DNA of 64,000 nucleotides. It comes from Micromonospora parva (GTDB taxonomy: Bacteria; Actinomycetota; Actinomycetes; Mycobacteriales; Micromonosporaceae). Location of the stretch: the NCBI RefSeq assembly GCF_000718515.1, contig NZ_JNZS01000006.1:186001-250000 (forward strand), given 5' to 3'. Positions 16,800 to 26,601 of this stretch are shown here, piece by piece; the stretch's first letter is position 1; each line of letters opens with the position of its first letter. The translations under genes and the position numbers were made by a program. The notes under the pieces were generated by a model that was given only the letters and a program-made list of their open reading frames with translations, ran no database searches and was not told the DNA's origin.

Positions 16800-16803
<4 letters not shown>
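15949..16803 (-). CDS. ABC-2 type transporter permease
   Basis: 284 aa. About six hydrophobic spans (NLVWLIGLLAPIYFL; VSVAAFVLPSLLSMCIGF; YLIGKVLLVAGMVLVAWVAVL; LTLLWLLPLGLLAMLPLGAVF; IGLIMLPVFALATISGIF; AVLGGWAVLGMLAAPVVL) and the ABC-2 PIAGFP element near residue 200. Start ATG 16803 overlaps the ATPase stop as ATGA, so translation is coupled. With the ATPase at 16800-17723 it forms an exporter; a cargo or self-resistance role for the biosynthetic product is inferred from position beside glycosyltransferase genes. Confidence 0.88.
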
Positions 16804-17719
<916 letters not shown>

Positions 17720-17723
<4 letters not shown>

Positions 17724-18871
17724 GCCGCGCGTCCTTTCTCGACAGGGGTTGCCCCGGCCAGGGGCAGGTGCAGTTCGATGTGGTCGGCGGCGGCGCGGGC
17801 ACCACCGGCGGCGGCGATCTCGGCGCGCAGTTCGTCGAGCCGTACCCGGGTTTCGGGGCTGGTCGTGACGGCCCGCACCGCGTCGCGCACGGCTTCCGCG
17901 TCGAAGGCCCGGGGCGGGACGACCCGGCCGACGCCCAGGGCCTCGACGCGGGCGGCGGTCACGAACTGCTCGACGCCCTGCGGGACCACCACCAGCGGCA
18001 CGCCCTGGGTGAGCCCTTCGAGGACGCTTCCGGTGCCGCCGGCGGTCACGAAGACGCCGGCCTGTTCCAGCACCCGCACCTGCGGCACCCAGCGGTGCAC
18101 CTCGACGCCGGCCGGGAGGTCGCCCAGCGCGGCCGGATCGACTGTGGTGCCGGTGGCGATCACCACGTGCCAGCCGTCGCCGGCCAATGCCGCCGCGCAG
18201 TCGGCGAAGACACCGGGCCGGGTGTTGTACGTGGTGCCGAGCGAGACCAGGGCCACCGGGCGGCCCGGCGGGGCGGTCCAGTCACCGTCGGTGCGTCGAC
18301 GCCACGGCACCGGGCCGACGAAGAGGTACGAGTCGTCCACCTGCGCGGCGTTGACCTGCAACGATCGCGGCATCGCCACCACGCACGGCTTGACGTCGGG
18401 GGCGACCCGCACGGGGGCGCCGATCTGCTCCTCGCTGCCGGAGTAGAAGACGTGGGTCGGTGAGAACTGCACCTCCGGCACCCGCCAGTGCCTCGCCAGC
18501 AGCGGTGCGTGGGCGGTGACGGTGTCGTACACGATCAGGTCCGGGCGGTCGCCCTGGTACGCCGCCGCGACCTGCGGCAGCGCGACGTCGCGTTCGCGGG
18601 CGAAGACCGCGGCGGCCTGCCGGCCGTCGTCGTCGGTGGCGAGCCATCCGCGCCCGGGGGTGCCGGGCGACGGGAACGTCGAGGTGTACGGCACCAGCGC
18701 GGCGCCCGCCTCCTCGACCAGCGCACCGAAGGCGGGTGCGGTGGCGAAGGTGACGCGGTGCCCCCGGCCGACGAGCTCCGCCACCACGCCGAGCATGGGG
18801 TTCACGTGACCGTGCAGCGGCACGGACATGAAGGCGATGTGGGCTCCGGGCGGCGAGTGGGCTGGCGTCAC
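17720..18871 (-). CDS. MGT-type glycosyltransferase (GT1)
   Basis: 383 aa. GT-B enzyme of the macrolide glycosyltransferase/YjiC group: N-terminal HIAFMSVPLHGHVNPMLGV (acceptor domain with the HGHVNP motif), C-terminal nucleotide-sugar site with VEVHRWVPQVRVLEQAGVFV and TAGGTGSVLEGLTQGVPLVV, ending with VPQGVEQF. Such enzymes attach a sugar to small natural products such as macrolides, glycopeptides or RiPPs. The N-terminal part carries a few residues after the GTG/ATG start; no extra domain. First gene of the five-gene minus-strand block down to 14040. No nucleotide-deoxysugar biosynthesis gene is in the window. Confidence 0.9.
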
Positions 18872-18924
18872 GGTTGTTCCCCCCTCTTCCAGGTTGGCCG
18901 CCGCCGGTGCGAACGATCAGGTCG

Positions 18925-19236
18925 CTACGGACGGGGGCGGTCGTCGGTCACCACGCTGTCGGCGACTCGGCGAAGCTCGGCCATGTGCGCGGTGAAGACA
19001 GTTCTACCGAGCGGTGTGAGCGCCACCCAAGCGTGGATTCGAGAATTGAATGACTCCTTGCGCACTGTCACGTAACCGGCTTCCTGCAACACTTTGAGCT
19101 GCTTGCTGAGCACGGAGTCGCTGACCGCCAGGGCGTCGCGGATGGTCGAGAACGACAGCGACTCGACGCGGCTGAGCATGGCGCAGATCTGCAGTCGGTT
19201 GAGTGGGTGGATGACCTCGTCGAAGCCGGACCTCAT
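18925..19236 (-). CDS. Winged-helix transcriptional regulator (MarR/ArsR-like, HTH_34 type)
   Basis: 103 aa. Compact winged helix: INPLNR-like opening (DEVIHPLNRLQICAML), recognition region FSTIRDALAVSDSVLSKQLK, wing VTVRKESFNSRIHAWVALT. The family includes small repressors that dimerise through N- and C-terminal helices. The start overlaps by 4 nt with the stop of a four-span membrane protein (19233-19691), so the pair is one transcript. The inverted repeats at 19703-19735, just upstream of the pair, are the obvious candidate operator. Confidence 0.88.
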   Translation of the reverse strand: MRSGFDEVIHPLNRLQICAMLSRVESLSFSTIRDALAVSDSVLSKQLKVLQEAGYVTVRKESFNSRIHAWVALTPLGRTVFTAHMAELRRVADSVVTDDRPRP

Positions 19237-19691
19237 GCCCGCCGGCCCAGGTCACGTACGAGCGCCGCGTCGATGCGACGGCCGGCGACGATCGTGATGA
19301 CGAGCATGACGACGCCGCAGACCGCCATGCTGCCGCGCAGGTCGGCACCCCATTCGAGGGCGAGTCCGAGCACGATCAGCGCGGGCAGCGCCGCACCGGC
19401 GCGGACGCTGATCCGGCGGGCGCCGGGGGTCGCGTGGTAGCGGTCCAGTGAGATGCCGGTGACGTGGTTGGCCGCGAGGTTGAACAGCAGTGGCCCGACC
19501 AGCAGACCGATGATCACGCCGTACGGGATCCACGCCCAGCCGATGGAGACCGCCGCGAACGCCCACAGCAGGGACAGGCCGATACCCAGGTGGTACCACC
19601 AGGGCGCGACGGCCCGGTCGGCGATGATCTCGCGGCCACCGGCGACCTGGACCAGTGCCTGGCGCGCTTCCTGCGGGCCTATCCGGTTCAT
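19233..19691 (-). CDS. Four-span membrane protein coupled to winged-helix regulator
   Basis: 152 aa. Four hydrophobic stretches: LGIGLSLLWAFAAVSIGWAW, YGVIIGLLVGPLLFNLA, ALPALIVLGLALEWG and MAVCGVVMLVITIVAG. The start ATG 19691 has an excellent AGGAGG-type site at proper distance. Small membrane proteins paired with HTH_34 regulators are common in actinomycetes; the function is not known. It sits right after the lanthipeptide protease gene, so an immunity or sensing role is possible but unproven. Confidence 0.75.
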   Translation of the reverse strand: MNRIGPQEARQALVQVAGGREIIADRAVAPWWYHLGIGLSLLWAFAAVSIGWAWIPYGVIIGLLVGPLLFNLAANHVTGISLDRYHATPGARRISVRAGAALPALIVLGLALEWGADLRGSMAVCGVVMLVITIVAGRRIDAALVRDLGRRA

Positions 19692-19702
19692 GATTCCTCC
19701 TG

Positions 19703-19735
19703 TTTCCATAATGGAAAGTCTAGGCTCGACTTTCC
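19703..19735 (-). promoter_or_regulatory. Operator-like palindromes at the regulator promoter
   Basis: TTTCCAT-a-ATGGAAA (19703-19717) overlaps GGAAAGTC-taggctc-GACTTTCC (19713-19735), giving three TTTCC/GGAAA half-sites. A TAGACT -10-like box (minus strand) sits in the middle at 19717-19722. The stop codon of the M16 protease gene (19720) is inside this site. Confidence 0.65.
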
Positions 19736-22311
19736 ACAGCGGCAAGTCGATAGGTCGAAAAGTCGGCGGGCGGATCACCCAGCACGACGGTGTGACTCAG
19801 CGCGCCGAAGAGGTCCCGGGCAGCGGCGGACACGTCCACGGGTCGTGGCGTACGCAGCAGCTCGGGCCGTCGCACCACCCAGTCCAGTCCGCGCCCCGAT
19901 GCCGTGGTGTGCCGCAGCGCGTCCGCCAGCCCCGCCGGTGAGTCGAAGGCCGACAGCAACTGCGCCGAGCAGTACCGGCGCACGGCCGCCAGCTCCTCCT
20001 GCGACGGCGGCTCGGCGATCAGCGCGGCAACCTCCGCACGGACCCCCGCCACCGCCTCGTCGATCCGGTCCCGCGGCACTGCCAGCCGCACGGACGCCCG
20101 CCGGTACCCGGCCAGCACGTCGCGACGCGCCACCATGACATCGGCGTGGCCCAGGCGACGACACCGCTCGGCCAGCCGGGCGGAGGTGTGCCCGCCCAGC
20201 AGCGCGGTGGTCAGATACCGGGCGGGCTCCGCCGACCCGACCTCGGGCTCACGCCCGGAGAGCGTGAGATGGACGGTGTCGCCGGCCGCCTCCCGCAACA
20301 GCAGCAGCTGCGGCCCGGGATCGTCCGGTGCCGGTCGGGCAGCGGGCCCGGCCGGCCAGCTGCCCAGGACGTCGGCGACCGGGGCGAGGAGCACCTCGGC
20401 GTCGGCGGCGCCGACGATGACCAGCGTGGCGTGCTGCGGTCGGAACACCCGCCGGTGCAGCGCGCTCGGGTCGACCGGTGCCGGCCCGGTCCGACCGGCC
20501 CAGTGCCGGCGCAGCGCCTCGTCCATCCGCTGCTGTGGGGCGACCGGCGCGGGCCGGGCCGGCGGCAGCGGTCGCCACTCCGGCAGCGGCCCGGGAACCA
20601 GCACGTCGGCCACCACGCGCAGCAACGCCGGCAACTGCGCGACCGGCGCCCACGCGCTCAGGTCGGCCCACTGGCCGTCCTGCGCCAGCTGCACCTCACC
20701 GCCGATGGCGGCGACCCGCCGGGCCGCGTCGGTGTGCGCGCCGAGGACCCGCAGCAGCTCGGCGGCCCGCCGCGGATCACGCCAGCCGTCCGGCCCGAGC
20801 GGTAGCCGCAACCGCAGCTCCACCAGCTCGGCCCGGCGATCGGGGATCGCGATGACCCGCAGACCGTTGCCGAGGCTGATCTCCCGCGCCCCGGTCAGCG
20901 TCGGCGGGACGGCCGCGCCCAGCTCGGGCAGCTGGCGCGGCCCGCCAGGGCTGGAACCGAGCTGCGCGGCGGTGCGCCGGGCCCGGCCCGGACGCCGGCC
21001 CGGCGCCCCGACCGCTGCGGAGTCCGGCCGCCGGATGGGCCGATCCTCCCCGTGCGGGCCGGCGACGAGCAGCGCGCTCGGCGCGGCGGCAAGCGCCGCA
21101 GCGGCCCGGGACACCCGCTCAGCCGAGGTGTCCGCGATCAGGCGGGGCAGGTCGTCGACCAGCTCCGCCCGACCGAACAGCAGCTCGAAGCGGCCCAGCG
21201 CGCGGCAGCGCTCCTCCAGCCGGGCATGCCGCCGGCGGTGCTGCCCGGCCAGTTCGGCAACCGCCCGTCGCACTTCGGCCCCGGCCCGCGCCGGATCGCC
21301 GAGGCCCGACCACTCGGCCGCCAGGTCGGCGACGAAGCCGTCCGGCGTCACGTCGTCCGGCAGCACGGCGGTCACCACGAAGGCATCCGGTGCCAACGCG
21401 TCGAGCGGCCCGAAGAAGCCGCAGCCGGCGCTGGCGCGTACGCCGGAGCGCGGCGGCCGCCACCGGGTGGTCATCCAGCCCAGCACCATGCACGCCACGT
21501 AGTCCGGCAGCTCGCGCAGCGGATCAGGCAGTCGGTAGCCGAGTGCCAGCGCGGTCCGCGTCGCGTCGGGGACCCGCTGACGGACCTGCCGGTCGGAGTC
21601 CGGCGGTGGCTCGGCGATCCACGGCGGCGGGTCCGCCGGCCGGGCGGGCACGCCCGCGAAGTGCCGCTCCACCAGCGGCCAGACCGCCGCCGCCGGGTGC
21701 GGGGTCACGATCGTGAGAACCGCGTTCGCGGGTACGTAGTGCGCGTCGAAGAAGGCGGCGCAGTCGTCGACCGTCAACGTCCGCAGTCTGGCCACGTCGC
21801 CGTACCCGTCGTGGGCGTTGGCGAACGACCGGAACATCACCTCGGGCAGGCCCGGCCACGGCAGCTTGCCGTACAGCCGACTGTCCCGCATGCTCTCGAT
21901 CTCGCGGCCCACCTCGACGAGCTGACTGGCCAGCTCGGCGTCGGTGAACCGCGGCGCGCGCATCCGGTCCGCCTCCCGGAACAGCGCCTGTTCCAGCGCC
22001 GCGGCCGGCACCACCTGGAAGTAGTCGGTGTAGTCGGCGTGCGTGGTGCCGTTGGCCGTACCGCCGAGCGGGTGCAGGTCGTCGTAGAACCGCCCGTCCG
22101 GCAGGCTCTCGCTGCCCCGGAACATCAGGTGCTCGACGAGGTGGGCGATCCCCTCGCTGCCCGGCGACTCGGCCCGGAAGCCGGTGCCGTAGTGGACGCT
22201 CACCGCGCACCGGGGGGTCGGCCAGTGGGGCAGGAGCACCACGCGCAGGCCGTTCGGCAGCGTGCGCCGGTGCAGCGGATGAGCGGGCCGTGACCCAACC
22301 GGGACAGTCAT
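19720..22311 (-). CDS. lanP: M16 metalloprotease, active and inactive halves fused (leader/product protease LanP)
   Basis: 863 aa. First half carries the inverted zinc motif HLVEH (residues 57-61) and the third ligand Glu about 76 residues later (E137, VEVGREIES), so it should be active. The second half starts about residue 470 (ISLGNGLRVIAIPDRRAELV) and repeats the M16 fold without HxxEH. Class V lanthipeptide clusters usually carry two separate M16 genes, one active and one inactive; here both are in one chain joined by a Pro/Arg-rich linker near 430-465. Likely role: removal of the leader or trimming of the modified peptide. It is the last gene of the operon, 9 nt after lanX; its stop overlaps the next operator. 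Confidence 0.85.
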   Translation of the reverse strand: MTVPVGSRPAHPLHRRTLPNGLRVVLLPHWPTPRCAVSVHYGTGFRAESPGSEGIAHLVEHLMFRGSESLPDGRFYDDLHPLGGTANGTTHADYTDYFQVVPAAALEQALFREADRMRAPRFTDAELASQLVEVGREIESMRDSRLYGKLPWPGLPEVMFRSFANAHDGYGDVARLRTLTVDDCAAFFDAHYVPANAVLTIVTPHPAAAVWPLVERHFAGVPARPADPPPWIAEPPPDSDRQVRQRVPDATRTALALGYRLPDPLRELPDYVACMVLGWMTTRWRPPRSGVRASAGCGFFGPLDALAPDAFVVTAVLPDDVTPDGFVADLAAEWSGLGDPARAGAEVRRAVAELAGQHRRRHARLEERCRALGRFELLFGRAELVDDLPRLIADTSAERVSRAAAALAAAPSALLVAGPHGEDRPIRRPDSAAVGAPGRRPGRARRTAAQLGSSPGGPRQLPELGAAVPPTLTGAREISLGNGLRVIAIPDRRAELVELRLRLPLGPDGWRDPRRAAELLRVLGAHTDAARRVAAIGGEVQLAQDGQWADLSAWAPVAQLPALLRVVADVLVPGPLPEWRPLPPARPAPVAPQQRMDEALRRHWAGRTGPAPVDPSALHRRVFRPQHATLVIVGAADAEVLLAPVADVLGSWPAGPAARPAPDDPGPQLLLLREAAGDTVHLTLSGREPEVGSAEPARYLTTALLGGHTSARLAERCRRLGHADVMVARRDVLAGYRRASVRLAVPRDRIDEAVAGVRAEVAALIAEPPSQEELAAVRRYCSAQLLSAFDSPAGLADALRHTTASGRGLDWVVRRPELLRTPRPVDVSAAARDLFGALSHTVVLGDPPADFSTYRLAAVESRA

Positions 22312-22320
22312 GGGTTTTCC

Positions 22321-23217
22321 TCAGGAGGACAGCAGGTGCCGGGCGAACCCGGTGTATTTGTCGAAGACCTTCGGCTCCCAGCCGACGTAGCTGATGTAGT
22401 CGTGCACGTGCAGCAGCACCCGGAACGCGACGGTCTCGCGCCACCGGTCGTCGAGTTCGCGGCCGTAACCGTCGAGCAACGCGTTGATCAACAGTTGCCA
22501 CGCCGGCCGGTCGCCGCCGAGATACCACTGCAACTCGACGAGCTCACCGAGGACCCAGCCGAGGTCGTAGTACCAGGGCGCGGCGCACACGTCCTCGCCG
22601 ATGAGCGCGTCGGCGGCCGCCGGCTCCCCCTCCGCCGGAATGAGCGAGCCCAGACCGGGCGCACCGTGGCACAGGACGCGCTCGTCGGCGGCGGCGATCT
22701 GGGCGGTGTGCTCCCGCACCCGGGCCAGGGCCGCGCCGCCGAGCCGGGAGCGCAGCAGGGATTCGGCGTACGCGCCACGCGGGTGCGGTGAGCGCCCGTT
22801 GAGCCAGCGGGTGAACCGGACCAGCCCGCGCGGCGCTCCCCCCGCCGCGACACCGGGCGGGAGCGGTTGCGCGTGCAGCTCCCGCAGCGCCTGGCCGAGT
22901 CCGTGCAACAGCGACGCCATCGCCGGCTCGGGGCCGTTGCCCAACAGGACGGCGGCCACCGAGGTCGTGCCCCGTACCCGGTAGGTGCGGGCGTCGCCGT
23001 CGGGCTCACCCACGACCCAGTGCACCGACGTCGCGCCCGGTCGTGCGGTGCCGAGCCGGTGCGGTGCGGTGCCGGTCGGCACGAACGGCGCGGGCGCCAG
23101 CGGCCCGGGGGCGCGCCGCCACCGGTAGCCACCGGCGGGTTCCGGGCGTACCGCGGTGACCAGCAGGCCGGTGCCGAAGTCCCGGCCGGCCGGCGCGGTC
23201 ACTGTGGCGGTGGTCAT
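22321..23217 (-). CDS. lanX: Phosphotransferase-like class V lanthipeptide protein LanX
   Basis: 298 aa. The C-terminal two thirds resemble the aminoglycoside-phosphotransferase fold: a glycine/leucine-rich core, then VLCHGAPGLGSL (about 180) at the place of the catalytic HGDxxxxN loop, and APWYYDLGWVLGELVELQW as the metal-site helix. The catalytic Asp after HG is replaced by Ala and the Asn by Ser, so kinase activity is doubtful. In class V systems three proteins (LanK, LanY, LanX) together make the thioether rings, and this protein has the size, place and degenerate look of LanX; cyclase-type work is assigned to it by family knowledge and elimination. Overlaps lanD by 4 nt. Confidence 0.72.
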   Translation of the reverse strand: MTTATVTAPAGRDFGTGLLVTAVRPEPAGGYRWRRAPGPLAPAPFVPTGTAPHRLGTARPGATSVHWVVGEPDGDARTYRVRGTTSVAAVLLGNGPEPAMASLLHGLGQALRELHAQPLPPGVAAGGAPRGLVRFTRWLNGRSPHPRGAYAESLLRSRLGGAALARVREHTAQIAAADERVLCHGAPGLGSLIPAEGEPAAADALIGEDVCAAPWYYDLGWVLGELVELQWYLGGDRPAWQLLINALLDGYGRELDDRWRETVAFRVLLHVHDYISYVGWEPKVFDKYTGFARHLLSS

Positions 23218-23849
23218 CGGGTCGCTCCCCCGGTCAGGACCGGCACGTCCACCTCGGCCAGCTCGCGACGGCGGGCCTCCAGCCTGCGCAGCGCCTCCGG
23301 CAGTGGTGGACTCACCCAGCCGTCGTCGCGGCCGGTGGTGAGGCTGCGTGCGGGCAGCGGAGGGATCAGGGCCACGTTGCGCCGCTCGGCCAGCGTCGCC
23401 CAGTGCCGCTGGAACGCCGGGCTGTCCAGGCCACCGGGCGGCAGCGCCGGTGAGAGGCCGACCGGCGCGGAGGTGCACTGCATCGCCAGCAGCGCGGGGC
23501 TGTCGGCGAGCCCGAGGGCGAGCCGGGCGACGAAGTGGAACGTCGCCGGGTAGACCAGCATGGCGTCCGCCCACTCGACGTGCTCGACGTGCCGAGCCCG
23601 CTCGCAGTCCTCCCAGGTGTCGACGAGCACCTCGTGGTCGGTCCGCAGGCTCAGCGCCTGCCGGGTCACGAACCGCAGGGCGCTGGGGGTGGCGACCACT
23701 GCCACCTCCAGCCGGGGGTACGTCTCCCGGAGCCAGTTCAGCCAGGTCGGCACGTTGCTGGCCGCGGCCGAGCCGGTGATCACCAGCAGCAGCCGCCTCA
23801 GCTCCAGCTCCGGTGTCTCCAGGAACTCCAGCGGTGGCCCGGCACTCAT
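23214..23849 (-). CDS. lanD: HFCD flavoprotein, peptidyl-cysteine decarboxylase LanD
   Basis: 211 aa. FMN-binding Rossmann-like fold of the homo-oligomeric flavin Cys decarboxylases: LLLVITGSAAASNVP near residue 22, and LVYPATFHFVARLALGLADSP near 100, the equivalent of the PASANT motif; substrate-recognition region MQCTSAPVGL. Such enzymes oxidatively decarboxylate a C-terminal Cys to an enethiol, which closes an AviCys/AviMeCys ring. Both precursor peptides of this cluster end in Cys, which fits exactly. Coupled by ATGA overlaps to the genes on both sides. Confidence 0.87.
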   Translation of the reverse strand: MSAGPPLEFLETPELELRRLLLVITGSAAASNVPTWLNWLRETYPRLEVAVVATPSALRFVTRQALSLRTDHEVLVDTWEDCERARHVEHVEWADAMLVYPATFHFVARLALGLADSPALLAMQCTSAPVGLSPALPPGGLDSPAFQRHWATLAERRNVALIPPLPARSLTTGRDDGWVSPPLPEALRRLEARRRELAEVDVPVLTGGATR

Positions 23850-24811
23850 CGCGCCACGTTCCCGAGGATGGTCTCCAGCTCGCCCAGCGTGGTCTTGGCC
23901 CCGTAGGTCACGCAGACCCCGGCCAGGTTGAACGCCACCTCGTCGGCGCCCGCGGCGCTGAACTCCTTGATGCCCTGCGTCAGCTCCTCCTGGTCGCCGT
24001 AGAGGAAGGCGCCACCCTCGACGAGGGCCCGACCGCTGGCCCGCGGGTCGTCGGCCATGTCCACGTCGATGCCCGAGCGACTCAACATGTCGATGTAGTG
24101 CGGCAGGCGCATGTGCCCGGAGTTGCTGTTCAGCGCGAGGTCGACCGGGTCGCGGTCGGGCGTGCGCAGCGCCATCGGCACGATCGCGACCACGCGCGGC
24201 ATCGGCCGCCCGGCCCGCTCCGCACCCCGGCGCAGCGCGGGCACCACGGTGTCGCGCAGGTACGAGGCCGGCGTCAGCCAGGTGATCGCCACGTCCGCGA
24301 CCTCACCCGCCAACTCCGCCATCCGGGGCCGCAGCACGCCCAGCCCGATCTCGATGGCCGGGCGGGGGAACGTGCCCAGTTCCATGCCGCAGGAGAAGAA
24401 CTCGCCCTGGTGGTTGACCTTGCCGGTCTCCAACAGGGACCGGACGATCGTCACGTACTCGCGGACCGCGCCGAGCTGGCTGCGGTACGGGGCACCGAGC
24501 GTGCCGCGCTGCAACGACGCGCCACCGGGGCCGAAGCCGGCCACCACACGGTGCCCGGTGGCCACCGCCAGGGTCTGGGCGCGCAGCGCGGCGTCGTACG
24601 GGTGCAGGAACGGCATGAGGTTGACCGAGGTGCCCATCGGGACCCGGAAACCGCTGGCCGCGGCGTACGAGAAGCTGATGTGGGTGTCGCCGACGTTGCC
24701 CTGCCCCTGCCAGAGGCAGGATGCCTCGCTCCACTGGGTGAGCGCGGCGAACGGCAGCAGCTGCTCGGGGCGGCGCGGCGCGAACGGCATCATGATCGAG
24801 TAGTGCGTCAT
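23846..24811 (-). CDS. lanJ: LLM-class F420-dependent reductase (LanJ-type dehydroamino acid reductase)
   Basis: 321 aa. Luciferase-like TIM barrel: N-terminal YSIMMPFAPRRPEQLLPFA, VPMGTSVNLMPFLHPYDAA, VVAGFGPGG and GEVADVAITWLTPASY. In the class V lanthipeptide lexapeptide the equivalent enzyme uses F420H2 to reduce dehydroalanine to D-alanine; here the same reaction on the Ser-derived residues of the cores is the best guess. FMN cannot be excluded as cofactor from sequence alone. Overlaps both neighbours (lanT, lanD) by 4 nt. Confidence 0.85.
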   Translation of the reverse strand: MTHYSIMMPFAPRRPEQLLPFAALTQWSEASCLWQGQGNVGDTHISFSYAAASGFRVPMGTSVNLMPFLHPYDAALRAQTLAVATGHRVVAGFGPGGASLQRGTLGAPYRSQLGAVREYVTIVRSLLETGKVNHQGEFFSCGMELGTFPRPAIEIGLGVLRPRMAELAGEVADVAITWLTPASYLRDTVVPALRRGAERAGRPMPRVVAIVPMALRTPDRDPVDLALNSNSGHMRLPHYIDMLSRSGIDVDMADDPRASGRALVEGGAFLYGDQEELTQGIKEFSAAGADEVAFNLAGVCVTYGAKTTLGELETILGNVAR

Positions 24812-26577
24812 GCCAGGGCTCCTGTTCCGACCAGCATCTGGCCACGGACCAGATCGGTGTAGTTCGAGCAGTTGCGCAGAAGCTCGTCGTGCGGCCCCTG
24901 ACCGACGACCTCGCCCGACTGGAGGATGACCACGTGGTCGGCGTGCTGGATCGTGGAGATCCGATGCGCCACCACCAGCACGGCGCGGGTGGCGGCCAGG
25001 TCGTCGACCAGGTCACGGAGCTTCTGCTCGTTGATGCTGTCCAGGTGCGACGACGGTTCGTCGAGGAGCACCAGTGGGGCGTCGGTCAGCATGGCCCGGG
25101 CGATGGCGAGCCGCTGACGCTGACCGCCGGAGAGGTCCACGTCGCCGGCCAGGACGGTGTCCAGGCCCTGCGGCTTGCGGCGGATCTCGTCGGCCAGGCC
25201 GACGCGGTGCAGCACCGCGTACAGCTCCCCGTCGGAGAACGCCGCGTCGCCACGGCCCAGGGTGAGGTTGCGGCGCACGGTGTCCTGCACCGAGCTGGCC
25301 GCCTGGTCCACGTAGGCCACCTGGGCGCGCAGGTCGGCGAGTGGCCAGTTGCGGGTGTCCCGGCCCTGCACCCGGATGCTGCCTGAGGTGACGTCGGCGA
25401 AGCGCTGGATCAGCTCCACCGCGGTGCTCTTCCCCGCTCCGGAGAGGCCGACGATGGCGGTCAGCCCACGGGCCGGCACCTCGAAGGAGACGTCCCGCAG
25501 CACCGGCGTGCTGCCGTAGCTGAAGTCGACGTGGTCGAACTGCACCGCCGGCACCGGACCGGCCGGAACGGTGACCGGCTGCGCGGTCTCGCCGCCGGAC
25601 TCCTGGGGCTTCTCGAAGAGGCCGGTGAAGCGTTCCCGGGCGACAGTGCCCATCTTCAGTGCCGTGACACCCGCCGCGATCATCATGAACGGGCCGGTGA
25701 GCTGAAGCAGGTAGAGCAGGAACGCCACGAAGTCGGCCAGCGACAGGGTGCCGGCGACCAACCGCGCGCCGCCCCCGGTGATCACCGCGACCAGTGCGAT
25801 CTGCTGGCCCAGGTTGACCACCGGGGTCATCAGGGCCTCCATCCGGGCGGCGTCGATCTCGCGGCGGGCGACGGTCTCGGCGTGGGTGGCCAGGTCCGCG
25901 CTCACCGACTCCTCGGCCCGGTACGCCTTGATCACCTTGACGGCGTCGACGGCCGCGACGAACCGCTGGGCCAGCAGGCCGGTGGACTCCTGCACCGCGA
26001 CGTAACTGCGCCGCAGTCGCTTGACCACCAGGGTGATCAGGCCGCCGGCGACCGCGAACGCGCCCACCGTCACGGCCAGCAGGAGCCAGTCCAGGAAGCC
26101 CATGATCACCAACGTGCCGATGGCGGTGAGCCCGGCGATCGGGAGCTGGATCGGGCCGACGTCGATCAGCTTCTTGACCCGCGAGGTGTCAGCGGTGATC
26201 CGGGTGACCAGGTTGCCGCTGCCCTCGCGTCGTACGTCGGCGAGCGGCAGACGCAGCGCGTGGCCCATGGTGCGGACCCGCAGCCGGCAGATCATCCGCT
26301 GGCCCAGCCGGGAGAGCAGGAAGGTGGCGAGCGTGTTGGCCAGTGCCGCGCCGAGCCCGAAGACGATCAGCCAGACCGTCCAACGGTCGGCGGCGCCGTC
26401 GCCCAGCGTGGCGATGAGCCGACCGACCGCCCAGGGCAGCGCCAGGGTGCCGGCGGTGGACGCCAGGGCGAGCAGACCGATCAGCAGCATCGTGCCCGGG
26501 TGCCCGGTGGCCAGGTCGCGCAGGATGCGCAGCGGCCGGTCCGCTTGTTGCCGCGCCTCCGGCGGATGGTGTCGCAT
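24808..26577 (-). CDS. lanT: ABC exporter, fused permease-ATPase (LanT)
   Basis: 589 aa. Six-span exporter domain (about 20-310) followed by the nucleotide-binding domain: Walker A VGLSGAGKST (about 370), signature LSGGQRQRLAIARAML (about 480), Walker B LVLLDEPSSHLD. There is no N-terminal C39 peptidase, so it exports but does not cleave; cleavage would fall to the M16 protein. RBS GGAGAA precedes ATG 26577. Likely exports the mature lanthipeptide. Operon position between methyltransferase (24-nt gap) and lanJ (4-nt overlap). Confidence 0.92.
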   Translation of the reverse strand: MRHHPPEARQQADRPLRILRDLATGHPGTMLLIGLLALASTAGTLALPWAVGRLIATLGDGAADRWTVWLIVFGLGAALANTLATFLLSRLGQRMICRLRVRTMGHALRLPLADVRREGSGNLVTRITADTSRVKKLIDVGPIQLPIAGLTAIGTLVIMGFLDWLLLAVTVGAFAVAGGLITLVVKRLRRSYVAVQESTGLLAQRFVAAVDAVKVIKAYRAEESVSADLATHAETVARREIDAARMEALMTPVVNLGQQIALVAVITGGGARLVAGTLSLADFVAFLLYLLQLTGPFMMIAAGVTALKMGTVARERFTGLFEKPQESGGETAQPVTVPAGPVPAVQFDHVDFSYGSTPVLRDVSFEVPARGLTAIVGLSGAGKSTAVELIQRFADVTSGSIRVQGRDTRNWPLADLRAQVAYVDQAASSVQDTVRRNLTLGRGDAAFSDGELYAVLHRVGLADEIRRKPQGLDTVLAGDVDLSGGQRQRLAIARAMLTDAPLVLLDEPSSHLDSINEQKLRDLVDDLAATRAVLVVAHRISTIQHADHVVILQSGEVVGQGPHDELLRNCSNYTDLVRGQMLVGTGALA

Positions 26578-26601
26578 GGGATTCTCCGTTCGGCAGCTGT
26601 G

